Numbered from the stretch's first letter, positions 45,774 through 58,845 are shown. The stretch: 64,000 bases of DNA from Ciceribacter lividus (GCF_003337715.1 NZ_QPIX01000003.1:226051-290050), one strand, 5' to 3'. Numbers and translations: made by a program. Notes: generated by a model from the sequence alone, not told the origin.

Positions 45774-45887
45774 CCTCCCCCTTGAGGGGGGGAGGTCGTA
45801 GCGAAGCTACGGGTGGGGGTGATTTGCTCCGTTCACCCCACCCCGGACCTCTGGTCCGACCCTCCCCCTCAAGGAGAGGGTAAGGCA
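45774..45887. repeat. Palindromic intergenic repeat (RIME-like)
   Basis: Terminal inverted repeats of about 24 bp (45774-45797 and 45859-45883) surround inner palindromes GTAGCGAAGCTAC, a GGGTGGGGGTGA/TTCACCCCACCC pair, and GGACCTCTGGTCC. This nested-palindrome design matches the small mobile-like intergenic elements common in rhizobia. It lies between the end of aceA and the small gene at 45494. Confidence 0.75.
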
Positions 45888-47177
<1,290 letters not shown>

Positions 47178-47254
47178 AGCAAACTCCCTTTTGCTCCGGT
47201 GCTCAAGAAGCCCGATTTCCTGGTTCGCGGCTCCTCGCTCTTGATGTGACGATA

Positions 47255-47414
47255 TTTACAGTGCGGCGCAAAAAACGGCCAGAAAATTCGAGAAAACAAC
47301 AGGATGAAAGAGGTTAGAATGTCTTGCGTTTGACAATGCGACGCTGTAAAATTGTAAAAACAGTAAAAGAGCTCTGAGGCGTTGGATCGGCCTCGTTCTG
47401 TAAAGGTATGTAAA
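47255..47414. promoter_or_regulatory. aceA / regulator intergenic region with TGTAAA repeats
   Basis: TGTAAA occurs at 47345, 47353, 47399 and 47409 (start positions) on + and TTTACA at 47255, in an otherwise GC-rich genome. The two closest to the regulator start overlap its ribosome-site region. This is a likely autoregulatory operator cluster for the RamB/ScfR-type protein. Confidence 0.5.
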
Positions 47415-48839
47415 ATGGCGGAGCACAAGATCTTTGCGGGCCCAAGGGTCCGGCGTATCCGCAACGGTCTCGGCCTCACTCAGACGGCCATGGCCGAGGC
47501 GCTGGAAATCTCGCCCTCCTACCTGAACCTCATCGAGCGCAACCAGCGCCCACTGACGGTGCAGCTGCTGCTGAAGCTCGCGGCCGTCTACAAGGTCGAT
47601 CTCGATGAATTGCAGGGGGAGGCCGGCGGCACCGCGAGCCAGTTGCGCGAGGTCTTTGCCGATCCATTGCTCGCCGGCGAGGTGCCGGGCGACCAGGAAC
47701 TCATCGAGGTGGCCGAGGCCGCACCAAACGCCGCGAACGGCGTGATAAAGCTCTACCGGGCCTATCGCGAGCAGGCGAGCCGGCTGACCGACCTCGCCGA
47801 GCTCCTGGCTCGCGAGGGCCATGCAACCTCGCTTTCCGGTACGCGGCTACCGATCGACGAGGTGCGCGAGACCTTCGAGAAGCGGCCGAACTTCTTTGCG
47901 CGGATCGAGGATGCGGCGGAGGCCTTCCACGCCGGGCTCGGTCTCTCTGCTGGCGACGATCTCGTCGTCGCGCTGAAAAACTGGCTTCGCGCCAAGCATG
48001 GCATCGTCGTGCGCGCACTGCCGATCCATGCGATGCCCAATCTGCGTCGGCGCTACGACCGGCATTCGATGCGTCTCTTCCTGTCCGAGCGGCTGTCGCC
48101 TTTCGACCAGTTGCGGGAAATCGCCATGGAGGTCTGTCTGCTGGCGCTCGGAGAGGAGATCCTTGCCGAGCTGGAAGGGCTCTCCTTCTCGACCGGCGAG
48201 GCGAAGCGTCTCGGCCGCTTCGAGCTCGCTCGTTATGCCGCCCATGCGCTCATCATGCCCTATGGTGCCTTTCTTTCGGCTGCCCAGCGTGCCCGATATG
48301 ACGTCGACGTCCTGCGCTCCCGCTTTTCCGTCTCCTACGAACAGGTGGCGAACCGGCTGACGATGCTGCAGCGCCCGGGTGCTGCAGGCATCCCCTTTTT
48401 CATGCTCGAGGTCGACAATGCCGGCCATCGCTTCCGCAAGGCAGGTGCGAGCGGTTTCCCGCAGGCGAAGTTCGGCGGCGGCTGCCCTAAGCTCAACATC
48501 CATGCCGCCTTCGCCCAGCCCGCGCAGATCCTCGTCGACCATGTGGAAATGCCCGACGGCACCGGCTTCCTGACGGTCTCGCGAACCCTCGACGGGCCGC
48601 AGGCGGGATTCAACGAGCGGGTCCGGCGTACAGCACTGCTGCTCGGCTGCGACATCGCCTACCGCGACGAAGTGGTCTATGGGCAGACGGTCGCCGGCGG
48701 CCTGCCGCCGGTTGCCGTCGGTACGGTGTGCCGGCTCTGCGAGAGGCAGGGTTGTCTCGCCCGCGCCGAGCCTCCGGTGACACGTCCGCTCGGCCTGGAC
48801 GAAATGGTGACCGGGCTCTCTGCCTTCGACTTCCAGTGA
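47415..48839 (+). CDS. RamB/ScfR-type regulator (XRE HTH, IrrE-like and DUF2083 domains)
   Basis: A 474-residue regulator of the short-chain acyl-CoA family. XRE helix-turn-helix at about 5-62 (VRRIRNGLGLTQTAMAEALEISPSYLNLIERNQRPLT), an ImmA/IrrE-like middle, and a C-terminal DUF2083 domain (FPQAKFGGGCPKLNIHAAFAQP…, GCDIAYRD, CRLCERQGCLAR with Cys pairs). The HEXXH zinc motif of IrrE is not seen; the position reads LREIAMEVCLL, so peptidase activity is unlikely. In actinobacteria RamB represses aceA/aceB; divergence from aceA supports a matching role here. ATG 47415 chosen; the frame is open to 47382. Confidence 0.9.
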   Translation: MAEHKIFAGPRVRRIRNGLGLTQTAMAEALEISPSYLNLIERNQRPLTVQLLLKLAAVYKVDLDELQGEAGGTASQLREVFADPLLAGEVPGDQELIEVAEAAPNAANGVIKLYRAYREQASRLTDLAELLAREGHATSLSGTRLPIDEVRETFEKRPNFFARIEDAAEAFHAGLGLSAGDDLVVALKNWLRAKHGIVVRALPIHAMPNLRRRYDRHSMRLFLSERLSPFDQLREIAMEVCLLALGEEILAELEGLSFSTGEAKRLGRFELARYAAHALIMPYGAFLSAAQRARYDVDVLRSRFSVSYEQVANRLTMLQRPGAAGIPFFMLEVDNAGHRFRKAGASGFPQAKFGGGCPKLNIHAAFAQPAQILVDHVEMPDGTGFLTVSRTLDGPQAGFNERVRRTALLLGCDIAYRDEVVYGQTVAGGLPPVAVGTVCRLCERQGCLARAEPPVTRPLGLDEMVTGLSAFDFQ

Positions 48840-48873
48840 ACGACGCCTTCTTGCAGTGAACGACGCCTTCTTG
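48834..48873 (+). repeat. 20-bp tandem duplication at the end of the regulator gene
   Basis: Two exact copies of a 20-bp unit (48834-48853 and 48854-48873). The first contains the TGA stop (48837-48839) of the regulator, so the duplication extends only into non-coding DNA. Likely a replication-slippage event. Confidence 0.85.
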
Positions 48874-48985
48874 CCGATATAGCTTTTTCCCCTTGTCGCC
48901 CGTCGATTTCCTTTCTAGTCTGCCAAAAAAACAAAGAATAACGAGGGGCGTTCGCCCACCCGGGGAATAAAAGACAGGAGATATT

Positions 48986-50083
48986 ATGATATCCGATTTC
49001 ACTCGTTTGGCGTCCGTAGCCATGGCGACGCTGCTGTTTGCGGCTGCCGCAAATGCAGAAGACCGTGTGGTTCACGTCTACAACTGGTCGGACTACATCG
49101 ACGAGTCGGTGCTGGAAGAATTCACCAAGGAGACCGGCATCAAGGTCGTCTACGACGTGTTCGACAGCAACGAACTGCTCGAAACCAAGCTGCTTGCCGG
49201 TGGCTCGGGTTACGACGTCGTCGTTCCGACCGCTCCCTTCCTCGCGCGCCAGATCCAGGCGGGCGTCTTCCAGAAGCTCGACAAGTCGAAGCTGCCGAAC
49301 TTGAAGAACATGTGGCCGGAAGTCATGGAGCGCCTGGCCAAGTATGACCCCGGCAACGAATACGCCGTCAACTACATGTGGGGTACTACCGGCATCGGCT
49401 ACAATGTCGACAAGGTGAAGGCCGCGCTCGGCGATGTACCGGTCGACAGCTTCGACGTTCTCTTCAAGCCGGAGAATGCCGAGAAGCTGAAATCCTGCGG
49501 TATCAACATCCTCGACGCCTCCGACGAAACCTTCGCGATCGCGCTCAACTACGTCGGCAAGAATCCTGACAGCAAGGAAGCGGCCGAACTCGAAGAGGGC
49601 GGCAAGGTCTACATGAATATCCGCCCGTCGGTGAAGACCTTCAACTCGTCGGCCTATATCGACGACCTCGCCAACGGCGACATCTGCATGACCATCGGCT
49701 GGTCCGGCGACATCCTGCAGGCCAAGGCCCGCGCCGAGGAGGCCAACAACGGCGTCCACGTCGAATACGTCATTCCGAAGGAAGGCACCTATATGTGGTT
49801 CGACAATCTGGCGATCCCCGCGGACGCCCAGAACGTCGAAGAAGCCCACGAGTTCATCAACTTCCTGATGAAGCCCGACGTTATCGCCAAGGCGTCCAAC
49901 TACGTGCAGTATGCGAACGGCAACCTTGCCTCACAGCCCCTGCTCGACGAGAGCGTCTTCAAGAATCCCTCCGTCTATCCCGATCCGGAGACGATGAAGA
50001 AGCTCTTCACGATCTCGCCCTATGGCCCCAAGGAACAGCGTGTTCTCAATCGCGTCTGGACACAGATAAAAACGGGCAACTGA
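48986..50083 (+). CDS. potF: Putrescine ABC transporter, periplasmic binding protein PotF
   Basis: A 365-residue polyamine-binding protein. The signal peptide is residues 1-24 (LASVAMATLLFAAAANA). The mature N-terminus VVHVYNWSDYIDESVLEEFTKETGIKVVYDVFDSNE is characteristic of PotD/PotF. First gene of potFGHI. An attenuator-like hairpin separates it from potG. Preceded by a GGAGATATT ribosome site. Confidence 0.95.
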   Translation: MISDFTRLASVAMATLLFAAAANAEDRVVHVYNWSDYIDESVLEEFTKETGIKVVYDVFDSNELLETKLLAGGSGYDVVVPTAPFLARQIQAGVFQKLDKSKLPNLKNMWPEVMERLAKYDPGNEYAVNYMWGTTGIGYNVDKVKAALGDVPVDSFDVLFKPENAEKLKSCGINILDASDETFAIALNYVGKNPDSKEAAELEEGGKVYMNIRPSVKTFNSSAYIDDLANGDICMTIGWSGDILQAKARAEEANNGVHVEYVIPKEGTYMWFDNLAIPADAQNVEEAHEFINFLMKPDVIAKASNYVQYANGNLASQPLLDESVFKNPSVYPDPETMKKLFTISPYGPKEQRVLNRVWTQIKTGN

Positions 50084-50098
50084 CCCGCGGGCGAATTG

Positions 50099-50132
50099 AC
50101 CGGGCGCGCATCGACGCGCCCGGTGTCGTTTT
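50099..50132 (+). other. Terminator-like hairpin between potF and potG
   Basis: A 10-bp perfect stem (50099-50108 with 50115-50124) with a 6-nt loop is followed by GTCGTTTT. It would partially stop transcription after potF, leaving more binding protein than permease. Architecture equals the aglE-aglF hairpin. Confidence 0.65.
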
Positions 50133-50172
50133 CACGGAATGATCTTTTAGATTCAGGAATTTGGGTCGGGCA

Positions 50173-51333
50173 ATGGCGAAGTCTCTGGGGCCGGTAAAAC
50201 GTAAATTCTCACCATGGACCGATCCGAATGCGGTGCCCTTCATCCGCTTCGAGAACGTCACCAAGCGCTTCGGTGACTTCACGGCGGTGAGCAATCTCAC
50301 TCTAGACATCTACGAGCGGGAGTTCTTCTCGCTGCTTGGGCCTTCGGGATGCGGCAAGACCACGCTCATGCGCATGCTGGCGGGCTTCGAAGACCCCACC
50401 GAGGGACGCATCCTGTTGCAGGGCAAGGACATCTCCGGCGTTCCGCCCTACCGCCGCCCGACCAACATGATGTTCCAGTCCTACGCGCTCTTCCCGCACA
50501 TGACCGTCGAGAAGAACATCGCGTTCGGGCTCGAACAGGACAAATTGCCGAAAGGCGAGATCGACGCGCGAGTCCAGGAGATGCTGAAGCTCGTCAAGCT
50601 CGAGCAGTTCGCCAAGCGCAAGCCGAACCAGCTTTCGGGCGGCCAGCGCCAGCGTGTGGCGCTCGCCCGTTCGCTCGCCAAGCGTCCGAAGGTGCTGCTG
50701 CTCGACGAGCCGCTCGGCGCGCTCGACCGCAAGCTGCGCGAGGAGACGCAGTTCGAGCTCATCGACATCCAGACGACGCTCGGCCTCACCTTCCTGATCG
50801 TCACCCACGACCAGGAAGAGGCGATGACGGTGTCCGACCGCATCGCCGTCATGGACAAGGGCGTCATCGTGCAGGTGGCGACGCCGGCCGAGATCTACGA
50901 GGCACCGAACAGCCGCTACGTCGCCGATTTCATCGGGGACATCAACATCGTCGAGGGCACCTTCGAAGGCCGCACGAACGACGGCCGCAACGGCAGCGAA
51001 GTGGCCAGGGTCTCCTGCGGAAGCTTCACGGCCGTGGTGGAGCAGCAATGCGACGTGGCGCCCGGCGCGAGTGTCGCTTTCGCGGTTCGTCCCGAAAAGG
51101 TGCGCATCTCGCTGGACACTCCGGAGGAGACCGCGACCAATGCGCTTTACGGCGAGGTCTGGGACATCGGCTATCTCGGCGACTTTTCGGTCTTCGTCGT
51201 CAAGCTGGAGGACGGGCGCACCTTCCGCGCCGCGCAGGCCAATATCTCCCGTCTCGTCGACCGGCCGATCACCTACGGCGACATGGTGTGGCTGACGTGG
51301 CCGGCCGATGCCGGCCTCGTGCTGACGCGCTGA
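50173..51333 (+). CDS. potG: Putrescine ABC transporter, ATPase PotG
   Basis: A 386-residue ATPase. Walker A GPSGCGKTT, signature LSGGQRQR, Walker B LLLDEPLGALD and switch His in VTHDQEEAM are present; a C-terminal TOBE domain (about 290-380) follows. The ATG at 50173 is preferred to the TTG at 50161. Energises uptake of putrescine through PotHI. Confidence 0.95.
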   Translation: MAKSLGPVKRKFSPWTDPNAVPFIRFENVTKRFGDFTAVSNLTLDIYEREFFSLLGPSGCGKTTLMRMLAGFEDPTEGRILLQGKDISGVPPYRRPTNMMFQSYALFPHMTVEKNIAFGLEQDKLPKGEIDARVQEMLKLVKLEQFAKRKPNQLSGGQRQRVALARSLAKRPKVLLLDEPLGALDRKLREETQFELIDIQTTLGLTFLIVTHDQEEAMTVSDRIAVMDKGVIVQVATPAEIYEAPNSRYVADFIGDINIVEGTFEGRTNDGRNGSEVARVSCGSFTAVVEQQCDVAPGASVAFAVRPEKVRISLDTPEETATNALYGEVWDIGYLGDFSVFVVKLEDGRTFRAAQANISRLVDRPITYGDMVWLTWPADAGLVLTR

Positions 51334-51343
51334 GGAGAGAACG

Positions 51344-52249
51344 ATGGAAGAAGAGATATCACTCCCCAAGGCAAGCCCGGCACGCTGGCTCGTCGTTCTC
51401 GTTCCGTATGTGTGGATGGCGCTTTTCTTTCTCGCGCCCTTCTTCATCGTCGTGAAGATATCGCTCTCCGACACCACAATCGCGATGCCGCCCTACCTGC
51501 CCGTGTTCGAGGGCTTCTCCGCGCTCCGCGACTTCATTTCGCAGCTCGATTTCGAGAATTACTTCTTCCTCACCGAGGATCCGCTCTATTACAGCGCCTA
51601 TCTGTCGTCCCTGCGGATCGCGGTGATTTCCACCTTTCTTCTGCTCCTGATCGGTTATCCGATCGCGCTCGGCATGGCGCGGGCCTCCGTCACCATCCGG
51701 CCGACGCTGCTGATGCTCGTCATCCTGCCCTTCTGGACCTCGTTCCTGATCCGCGTCTACGCCTGGATCGGCATTCTCAAGCCGGAGGGGCTTTTGACGC
51801 TCGTGCTGCAGGCTCTGCACATCTATGGACCGGACCAGCAGGTACAGATCTTCCGCACAGAAACGGCGATCTTCATCGGCATCGTCTATTCCTATCTGCC
51901 CTTCATGGTGCTGCCGCTCTATTCGGCGCTCGAAAAGCTCGACGGCACGCTCCTGGAGGCGGCAAGCGACCTCGGATGCCCTCCGTGGAAGGCCTTCTGG
52001 CGCATCACCTTCCCGCTGTCGATCCCCGGCGTGATCGCCGGCTCGATGATCTGCTTCATCCCGATCACAGGCGAGTTCGTCATCCCGGACCTGCTCGGTG
52101 GCCCGAATACGCTGATGATCGGCAAGACGCTCTGGACGGAGTTCTTCGGCAATCGCGACTGGCCGCTCGCCTCCGCGGTCGCCGTAGTGCTGCTGCTGCT
52201 GCTGGTCATTCCCATCATGATATTCCAGAATCAGCAGCAGAAGGTGTGA
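51344..52249 (+). CDS. potH: Putrescine ABC transporter, permease PotH
   Basis: A 301-residue permease with six membrane helices. The EAA loop is LEAASDLGCPPWKAFWRITFPLSIPG. N-terminal region WLVVLVPYVWMALFFLAPFFIVVKISLSD is typical of PotB/PotH. It starts 10 bases after potG and precedes potI by 9 bases. Confidence 0.95.
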   Translation: MEEEISLPKASPARWLVVLVPYVWMALFFLAPFFIVVKISLSDTTIAMPPYLPVFEGFSALRDFISQLDFENYFFLTEDPLYYSAYLSSLRIAVISTFLLLLIGYPIALGMARASVTIRPTLLMLVILPFWTSFLIRVYAWIGILKPEGLLTLVLQALHIYGPDQQVQIFRTETAIFIGIVYSYLPFMVLPLYSALEKLDGTLLEAASDLGCPPWKAFWRITFPLSIPGVIAGSMICFIPITGEFVIPDLLGGPNTLMIGKTLWTEFFGNRDWPLASAVAVVLLLLLVIPIMIFQNQQQKV

Positions 52250-52258
52250 GGTGACGCC

Positions 52259-53074
52259 ATGAAACCGGGCAAGTTCGACGCCACCGTCCTCACCATCGGG
52301 TTCGCCTTCCTCTATCTCCCGATTGTCATTCTCATCATCTATTCCTTCAACGAATCGAAGCTCGTCACCGTCTGGGGCGGTTTCTCGCTCAAATGGTACG
52401 GTGCACTCTGGCAGAACCAGGGCCTGCTCGATGCCGCCTGGGTGACGATCCGCGTCGGCCTGATCAGCGCCACGCTGGGCACCGTACTCGGTACGCTGGC
52501 GGCACTGGCGCTGGTGCGCTACGGCCGGTTTCCGGGACGGATGCTGTTTTCCGGCATGGTCTACGCGCCGCTCGTCATGCCGGAGGTGATCACCGGCCTG
52601 TCGCTGCTTCTGCTTTTCGTGGCGGTTGGCCTCGATCGCGGCATGCTGACGCTGACGCTCGCCCATGTCACTTTCACCATGTGCTACGTGGCGATTGTCG
52701 TGCAGTCGCGGCTCCTGACCTTCGACCGCAGCCTCGAGGAGGCGGCGCTCGACCTCGGCTGCCCGCCGGTCCGGACCTTCTTCAGGATCACGCTGCCGCT
52801 CATCATGCCGGCCGTCGTTTCCGGATGGATGCTCGCCTTCACGCTGTCGCTCGATGATCTGGTCATATCGAGCTTCACGACCGGGCCCGGAGCGACCACC
52901 CTGCCGATCAAGATCTATTCGCAGGTCCGTCTCGGGGTCACGCCGGAGATCAACGCCGTCTGCACCATCCTCATCGGCGTCGTGACCATCGGCGTCATCA
53001 TCGCCTCGATCACCACCAAGCAGCGCGAGTTGCAGCGCCTGCGCGACGAGCACGTCGCCGCGACCCAGGCCTGA
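52259..53074 (+). CDS. potI: Putrescine ABC transporter, permease PotI
   Basis: A 271-residue permease, partner of PotH. Six helices and the EAA loop LEEAALDLGCPPVRTFFRITLPLIMP. The FAFLYLPIVILIIYSFNESKLVTVWGGFSLKWY start is the PotC/PotI signature. Last gene of potFGHI; the downstream gene is convergent and 9 bases away. Confidence 0.95.
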   Translation: MKPGKFDATVLTIGFAFLYLPIVILIIYSFNESKLVTVWGGFSLKWYGALWQNQGLLDAAWVTIRVGLISATLGTVLGTLAALALVRYGRFPGRMLFSGMVYAPLVMPEVITGLSLLLLFVAVGLDRGMLTLTLAHVTFTMCYVAIVVQSRLLTFDRSLEEAALDLGCPPVRTFFRITLPLIMPAVVSGWMLAFTLSLDDLVISSFTTGPGATTLPIKIYSQVRLGVTPEINAVCTILIGVVTIGVIIASITTKQRELQRLRDEHVAATQA

Positions 53075-53083
53075 CGGCGTTCC

Positions 53084-54925
53084 TTACGGCGCAGGCGACA
53101 TCACGGGATCGGGCCACGAACCGCCGATGAAGAAGCGAAGCGGCGGTGCCGCCGCGTCCCCGGCAGTGGCCGGCGGCGAGAGAGTGGCTGAAAGCGCAAG
53201 ACCCTGGCTCGCATAGGGAATGATGCCGGACAGCTGCAGGTCGTCCGACGGCCCCTTGATCCGCGCCTCGTCGATCGTCGCCGATCCTGCGGAGAGGTGC
53301 GCTGCGAAGACCAGTGTGTCGAAGGGCAGGTCGGCGCCGATTCCTTCGCTGAGGTGGAAGAAGGGCTTTTCTCCGGCGAGGCGACGCAGTGCCGCGGTAT
53401 CGACGCCACGCAAGGTGCCGGCGCTGGCTGCAAGTCGTATCGTGCCGTCGATGCCGGAGGGGTCTGCCGTCCATATAGGACGGTCGGCCTTGAGGGCGAG
53501 TTCGAGCGAGCCGCGACCGTCTGGCAGCGGCCCCTTGAGCGTGAGGCGTTCGGCAAGATCCGACAAGTCCGCGTCGGCGAGCGAAAGCTGCAGTGTTCCG
53601 CCGCCGGCAAAACTCGGGCCGGCACCGTCGAGCCGCGCCTGCAGACGGCCACTCGCAAAGGTACCGTCGGCAATGTCGAACCGAATCTTGTCGGGGGTGG
53701 CGAGCAGGCTTGCGGCGATATTCTCGATCGTGAAGGGCGCGAGCCGCGCTTGGCCGGCTGAAAGAGATAGATCGAAATCGAGTTGGCGCGGGGGTGCTTC
53801 GCCGGAGTCGTCCTTCTGGGAAAAGGCGTCGAGCAGGCGGGTGATGTCGAACCGGTCGAAGGCGAGCGTGCCGGAGAGCCGACGTCGCCCGCTCTCCGGC
53901 GGCGACAGTTCGAGAATGCCGGTCGCATGGGCATCATCGACCGTGAGCTCCAGTTGGTCGAAACGCAGGTCGCGGCCGGTCCTGACGAGTTCGGCGGAAA
54001 CGCTCGCGGTTTGCGCCGTCTCGATCCCCGGCAGGTGCACGCCGCTCAGGGCGGCAAGCGATTTGACGTCGCGACTGCTGGCTTTCATGGCGCCGGAAAC
54101 CAGATCGTCGCCGGCGAGACTTGCCCGTCCGTCGAAGGAGGCGGTCAGGATCGGCGAGGTCCAGTCAAGCCCGATTGACGCCTCGCGCCCGCCGAAGAGC
54201 AGCAGCGGTTGCGGCGTCGAGAGATCCAGCCGGGCCTCGCGGCCCCCGGTCCTGAGCGTCACATAGGCGGTGAGCGCGGAGGAGAGCCGCGGCCACGAGA
54301 CGTCGGCCAGGATGCCGTCGACGACGAAGGTTCGTCGCGAGGCCTGGTCATGGATTGCGATGCTACCCTCCTCGACCGTCACGGAGCCGACCTCGGCGTC
54401 GGCGTCGGCGTCCAGCGTCTGGTGTCCATCCTCGCGCGGACGAACGCTCTTCACCGCGCTGCTGAGGCGCCCCTCGCTCGCCCAGTCGAGCCGCGCTTGC
54501 TGGTCGCGCTCGACGAAGACGCGGGGGTGCCCCAGACGGAACTCGCGAAATTCCGGAGAGCCACGGACCGCGTCGAGCAAGCCGAAAGAGGCGGAGAGCC
54601 GTTCGATTTCGGCGAGCACCTTCTCGCCCTCTGCGGTCGGCTTGCTGATCCGCACGGCATTGAGGGTGATCCGCGGTTCGGGGAAGAAGGAGATTTCCGG
54701 AGCGCCCTTGATGTGGACGGTGTGCCCGGTCCATTCGGCGACGGCCCGTTCCAGGGCCGACCGCACGAGGCTGCTCGATACGAGATAGGGGGCGGCGAGG
54801 CGGGAGACGAGATAGACCGAAAGGACGGTGAGAACGGCGACGAGGCCCCATTGCAGGAACCGTTCCGTCCTCCGCTTCTGCCTGGTTATCTTCCTGGGCA
54901 CGCTCTTGTTCCGTTCGTCGATCAT
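53084..54925 (-). CDS. AsmA-family envelope protein
   Basis: A 613-residue protein with one N-terminal membrane helix (about 22-42; [26 protein letters not shown]) and a long beta-rich periplasmic body starting with the AsmA signature ([40 protein letters not shown]). AsmA-like proteins are linked to outer-membrane lipid transport. Start at 54925 (MIDERNK); the frame is open beyond it up to 55009 but then runs against the acetoacetyl-CoA synthetase promoter. Convergent with potI. Confidence 0.85.
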   Translation of the reverse strand: MIDERNKSVPRKITRQKRRTERFLQWGLVAVLTVLSVYLVSRLAAPYLVSSSLVRSALERAVAEWTGHTVHIKGAPEISFFPEPRITLNAVRISKPTAEGEKVLAEIERLSASFGLLDAVRGSPEFREFRLGHPRVFVERDQQARLDWASEGRLSSAVKSVRPREDGHQTLDADADAEVGSVTVEEGSIAIHDQASRRTFVVDGILADVSWPRLSSALTAYVTLRTGGREARLDLSTPQPLLLFGGREASIGLDWTSPILTASFDGRASLAGDDLVSGAMKASSRDVKSLAALSGVHLPGIETAQTASVSAELVRTGRDLRFDQLELTVDDAHATGILELSPPESGRRRLSGTLAFDRFDITRLLDAFSQKDDSGEAPPRQLDFDLSLSAGQARLAPFTIENIAASLLATPDKIRFDIADGTFASGRLQARLDGAGPSFAGGGTLQLSLADADLSDLAERLTLKGPLPDGRGSLELALKADRPIWTADPSGIDGTIRLAASAGTLRGVDTAALRRLAGEKPFFHLSEGIGADLPFDTLVFAAHLSAGSATIDEARIKGPSDDLQLSGIIPYASQGLALSATLSPPATAGDAAAPPLRFFIGGSWPDPVMSPAP

Positions 54926-55082
54926 GTTCGAATGTAAGCCCGTTCCGCCGCTTTGGCGATGCGGCGTCTCGACCGCGGATATCGCAAATGCCGGGCGGTG
55001 GCAATTCACCCGGCTGCTGCACCTGCGCTCTTTATATTGCGGTGCAAACTGCTATACATGCAAAGGACGTGAGGAGTACACC

Positions 55083-57035
<1,953 letters not shown>

Positions 57036-57057
57036 TCGTCTCGTGTGACCGGGGCGG

Positions 57058-58734
57058 TCAGCCCCGGTTCTCGAGCGAGCGCGAGACGAGCACGACCGGG
57101 ATCAACCCGGCGACGATGATGATGAGCGCGGCGACGGAAGCGTCCTGCACCTTGGCCCGCGAGGCATCCTCGTAGACGAGGGTCGCGAGCGTATTGAAGT
57201 TGAAGGGCCGGAGCAGGATCGTCGCCGACAACTCCTTCATCGTCTCGATGAAGACGAGAAGCGCGGCCGTCAGCACCGCCGGCCGCATGTTGGGCAGCAA
57301 GACCTCTTTCAGCGTCTGGAAACGTGTGCGCCCGAGCGCCCGCGCCGCCATGTCGAGGTGCGGCGAGAGCTTGTGGAAGCCGGCGTCGATGGTCCCCTCC
57401 GCCATGGTGAGAAAGCGCACCGTCGCGGCATAGACGATCGCAAAGCCGGTGCCGGAAAGCAGCAGGCCCGTCGAGATGCCGAACGTCGAGCGCAGCGCGC
57501 CGTCGACGGCGTTGTCGATCGCCGCAAGCGGGATCAGCACGCCCATGCCGAGGATCGTGCCCGGCACGCCGTAGCCGAGCGAGGCGAGGCGGCTTGCGCC
57601 CGCCGTCAGCGCTGTGCGTTCGGTCCGCGATGCATAGGCGAGCATGAAGGCGAGCAGGATCGTCACGATCGCGGCGGCGGAGGACACCAGTATCGAGTGG
57701 CCGAGCGCCTTCAGGAGGCGCGCATCGGCGAAATCGTCGAGACGGCGGAGCGCGAAGGCGGAGAGAACGGCGACCGGCGTGACGAAACCGACGAGAACCG
57801 GAATGCAGCAGAAGACCGTAGCGGCCCATCGGCGAGCGCCCGTGAGCGTCAGGCGCACGGCGTCGGGAACGACCGCCGTCGTCTTGTTGGACGAGAAGCG
57901 CTGCAGGCGCCGGGCACGCCGCTCCACCACCAGCAGGCCGACGACGAAGACGAGCATCACGCACGCGATCTGGGCCGCACCCGAAAGGCTGCCCCGGTTG
58001 AGCCAGGTGTCGTAGATCGAGAAGGTGAGCGTGTTGACGCCGAGGTATTCGACCGCGCCGATATCGTTCAGCGTTTCCATCATGACGAGCGTCAGCCCGA
58101 CGATGATCGCCGGCCGCGCCATGGGGATCTGGACGCGGGTGAAGACCCTGAGCGGTCCCGCGCCGAGGGTGCGCGCAACGTCGGCCGCGGCGCGGCCCTG
58201 CATGACGAACATCGAGCGGCAGGCGAGATAGACGTAAGGGTAGAGAACCGCCGACATCACCAGCACGGCCCCGCCGAGCGAGCGTATGTCGGGAAAGCTG
58301 TAGTCACGGGCCGACCGGAATCCGAAGAGCGCGCGATAGGCGCCCTGTACCGGCCCGGTGAAATCGAGGAATTCGCCGAAGGCGTAGGCCGCGAGATAGG
58401 AGGGGATGGCGAGCGGCAGCACCAGCGAGGAGGAGAGAAGGCGCCGCAGCGGGAAATCGCAGGAGGCGACGAGCCAGGCGGTTCCGATCCCGAAAAGGCC
58501 GGTGAAGACGCCGGTGGCGGCAAGCAATGCCAGCGTGCGGCCGGTCGCTCGCGGCACGACATTGGTCAGCATGTGCTGCCAGTCGCCGCCGTCGCCGAGC
58601 CCGATCACGAAGATCGCGACGATCGGCATGGTCACGACGACCGCGGCGATGATCGCCGAGACGGCTGCAACCCCGACGCGGCCTCGCGCCGGTCTTGCAT
58701 ATCCTGTCGCTGCTGCGGACGTTTCGACCGACAA
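57058..58734 (-). CDS. ABC transporter permease, two fused domains (iron/thiamine type)
   Basis: A 558-residue permease with about 12 helices in two BPD-transport domains, with EAA loops DVARTLGAGPLRVFTRVQIPMARPAI (first half) and AARALGRTRFQTLKEVLLPNMRPAVL (second half). This layout is that of FbpB/SfuB ferric transporters and of ThiP. The binding protein and ATPase genes are not in the window, so the substrate is open. Convergent with the acetoacetyl-CoA synthetase gene. Confidence 0.88.
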   Translation of the reverse strand: MSVETSAAATGYARPARGRVGVAAVSAIIAAVVVTMPIVAIFVIGLGDGGDWQHMLTNVVPRATGRTLALLAATGVFTGLFGIGTAWLVASCDFPLRRLLSSSLVLPLAIPSYLAAYAFGEFLDFTGPVQGAYRALFGFRSARDYSFPDIRSLGGAVLVMSAVLYPYVYLACRSMFVMQGRAAADVARTLGAGPLRVFTRVQIPMARPAIIVGLTLVMMETLNDIGAVEYLGVNTLTFSIYDTWLNRGSLSGAAQIACVMLVFVVGLLVVERRARRLQRFSSNKTTAVVPDAVRLTLTGARRWAATVFCCIPVLVGFVTPVAVLSAFALRRLDDFADARLLKALGHSILVSSAAAIVTILLAFMLAYASRTERTALTAGASRLASLGYGVPGTILGMGVLIPLAAIDNAVDGALRSTFGISTGLLLSGTGFAIVYAATVRFLTMAEGTIDAGFHKLSPHLDMAARALGRTRFQTLKEVLLPNMRPAVLTAALLVFIETMKELSATILLRPFNFNTLATLVYEDASRAKVQDASVAALIIIVAGLIPVVLVSRSLENRG

Positions 58735-58845
58735 GCCTTTCGCCTCCGATGCCCGATTGCCTTGCCCCTGACGGGCGACCCACCAAGACCCTCTAGCGGA
58801 AACCGGCGGGGAAGGGAACCGGCGGCATTGCCGCCGCGCGCGGCG

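Noticed and set aside
51359-53053. A 564-codon minus-strand frame across potH and potI
   Set aside because: Antisense to permease genes; low-complexity charged composition.
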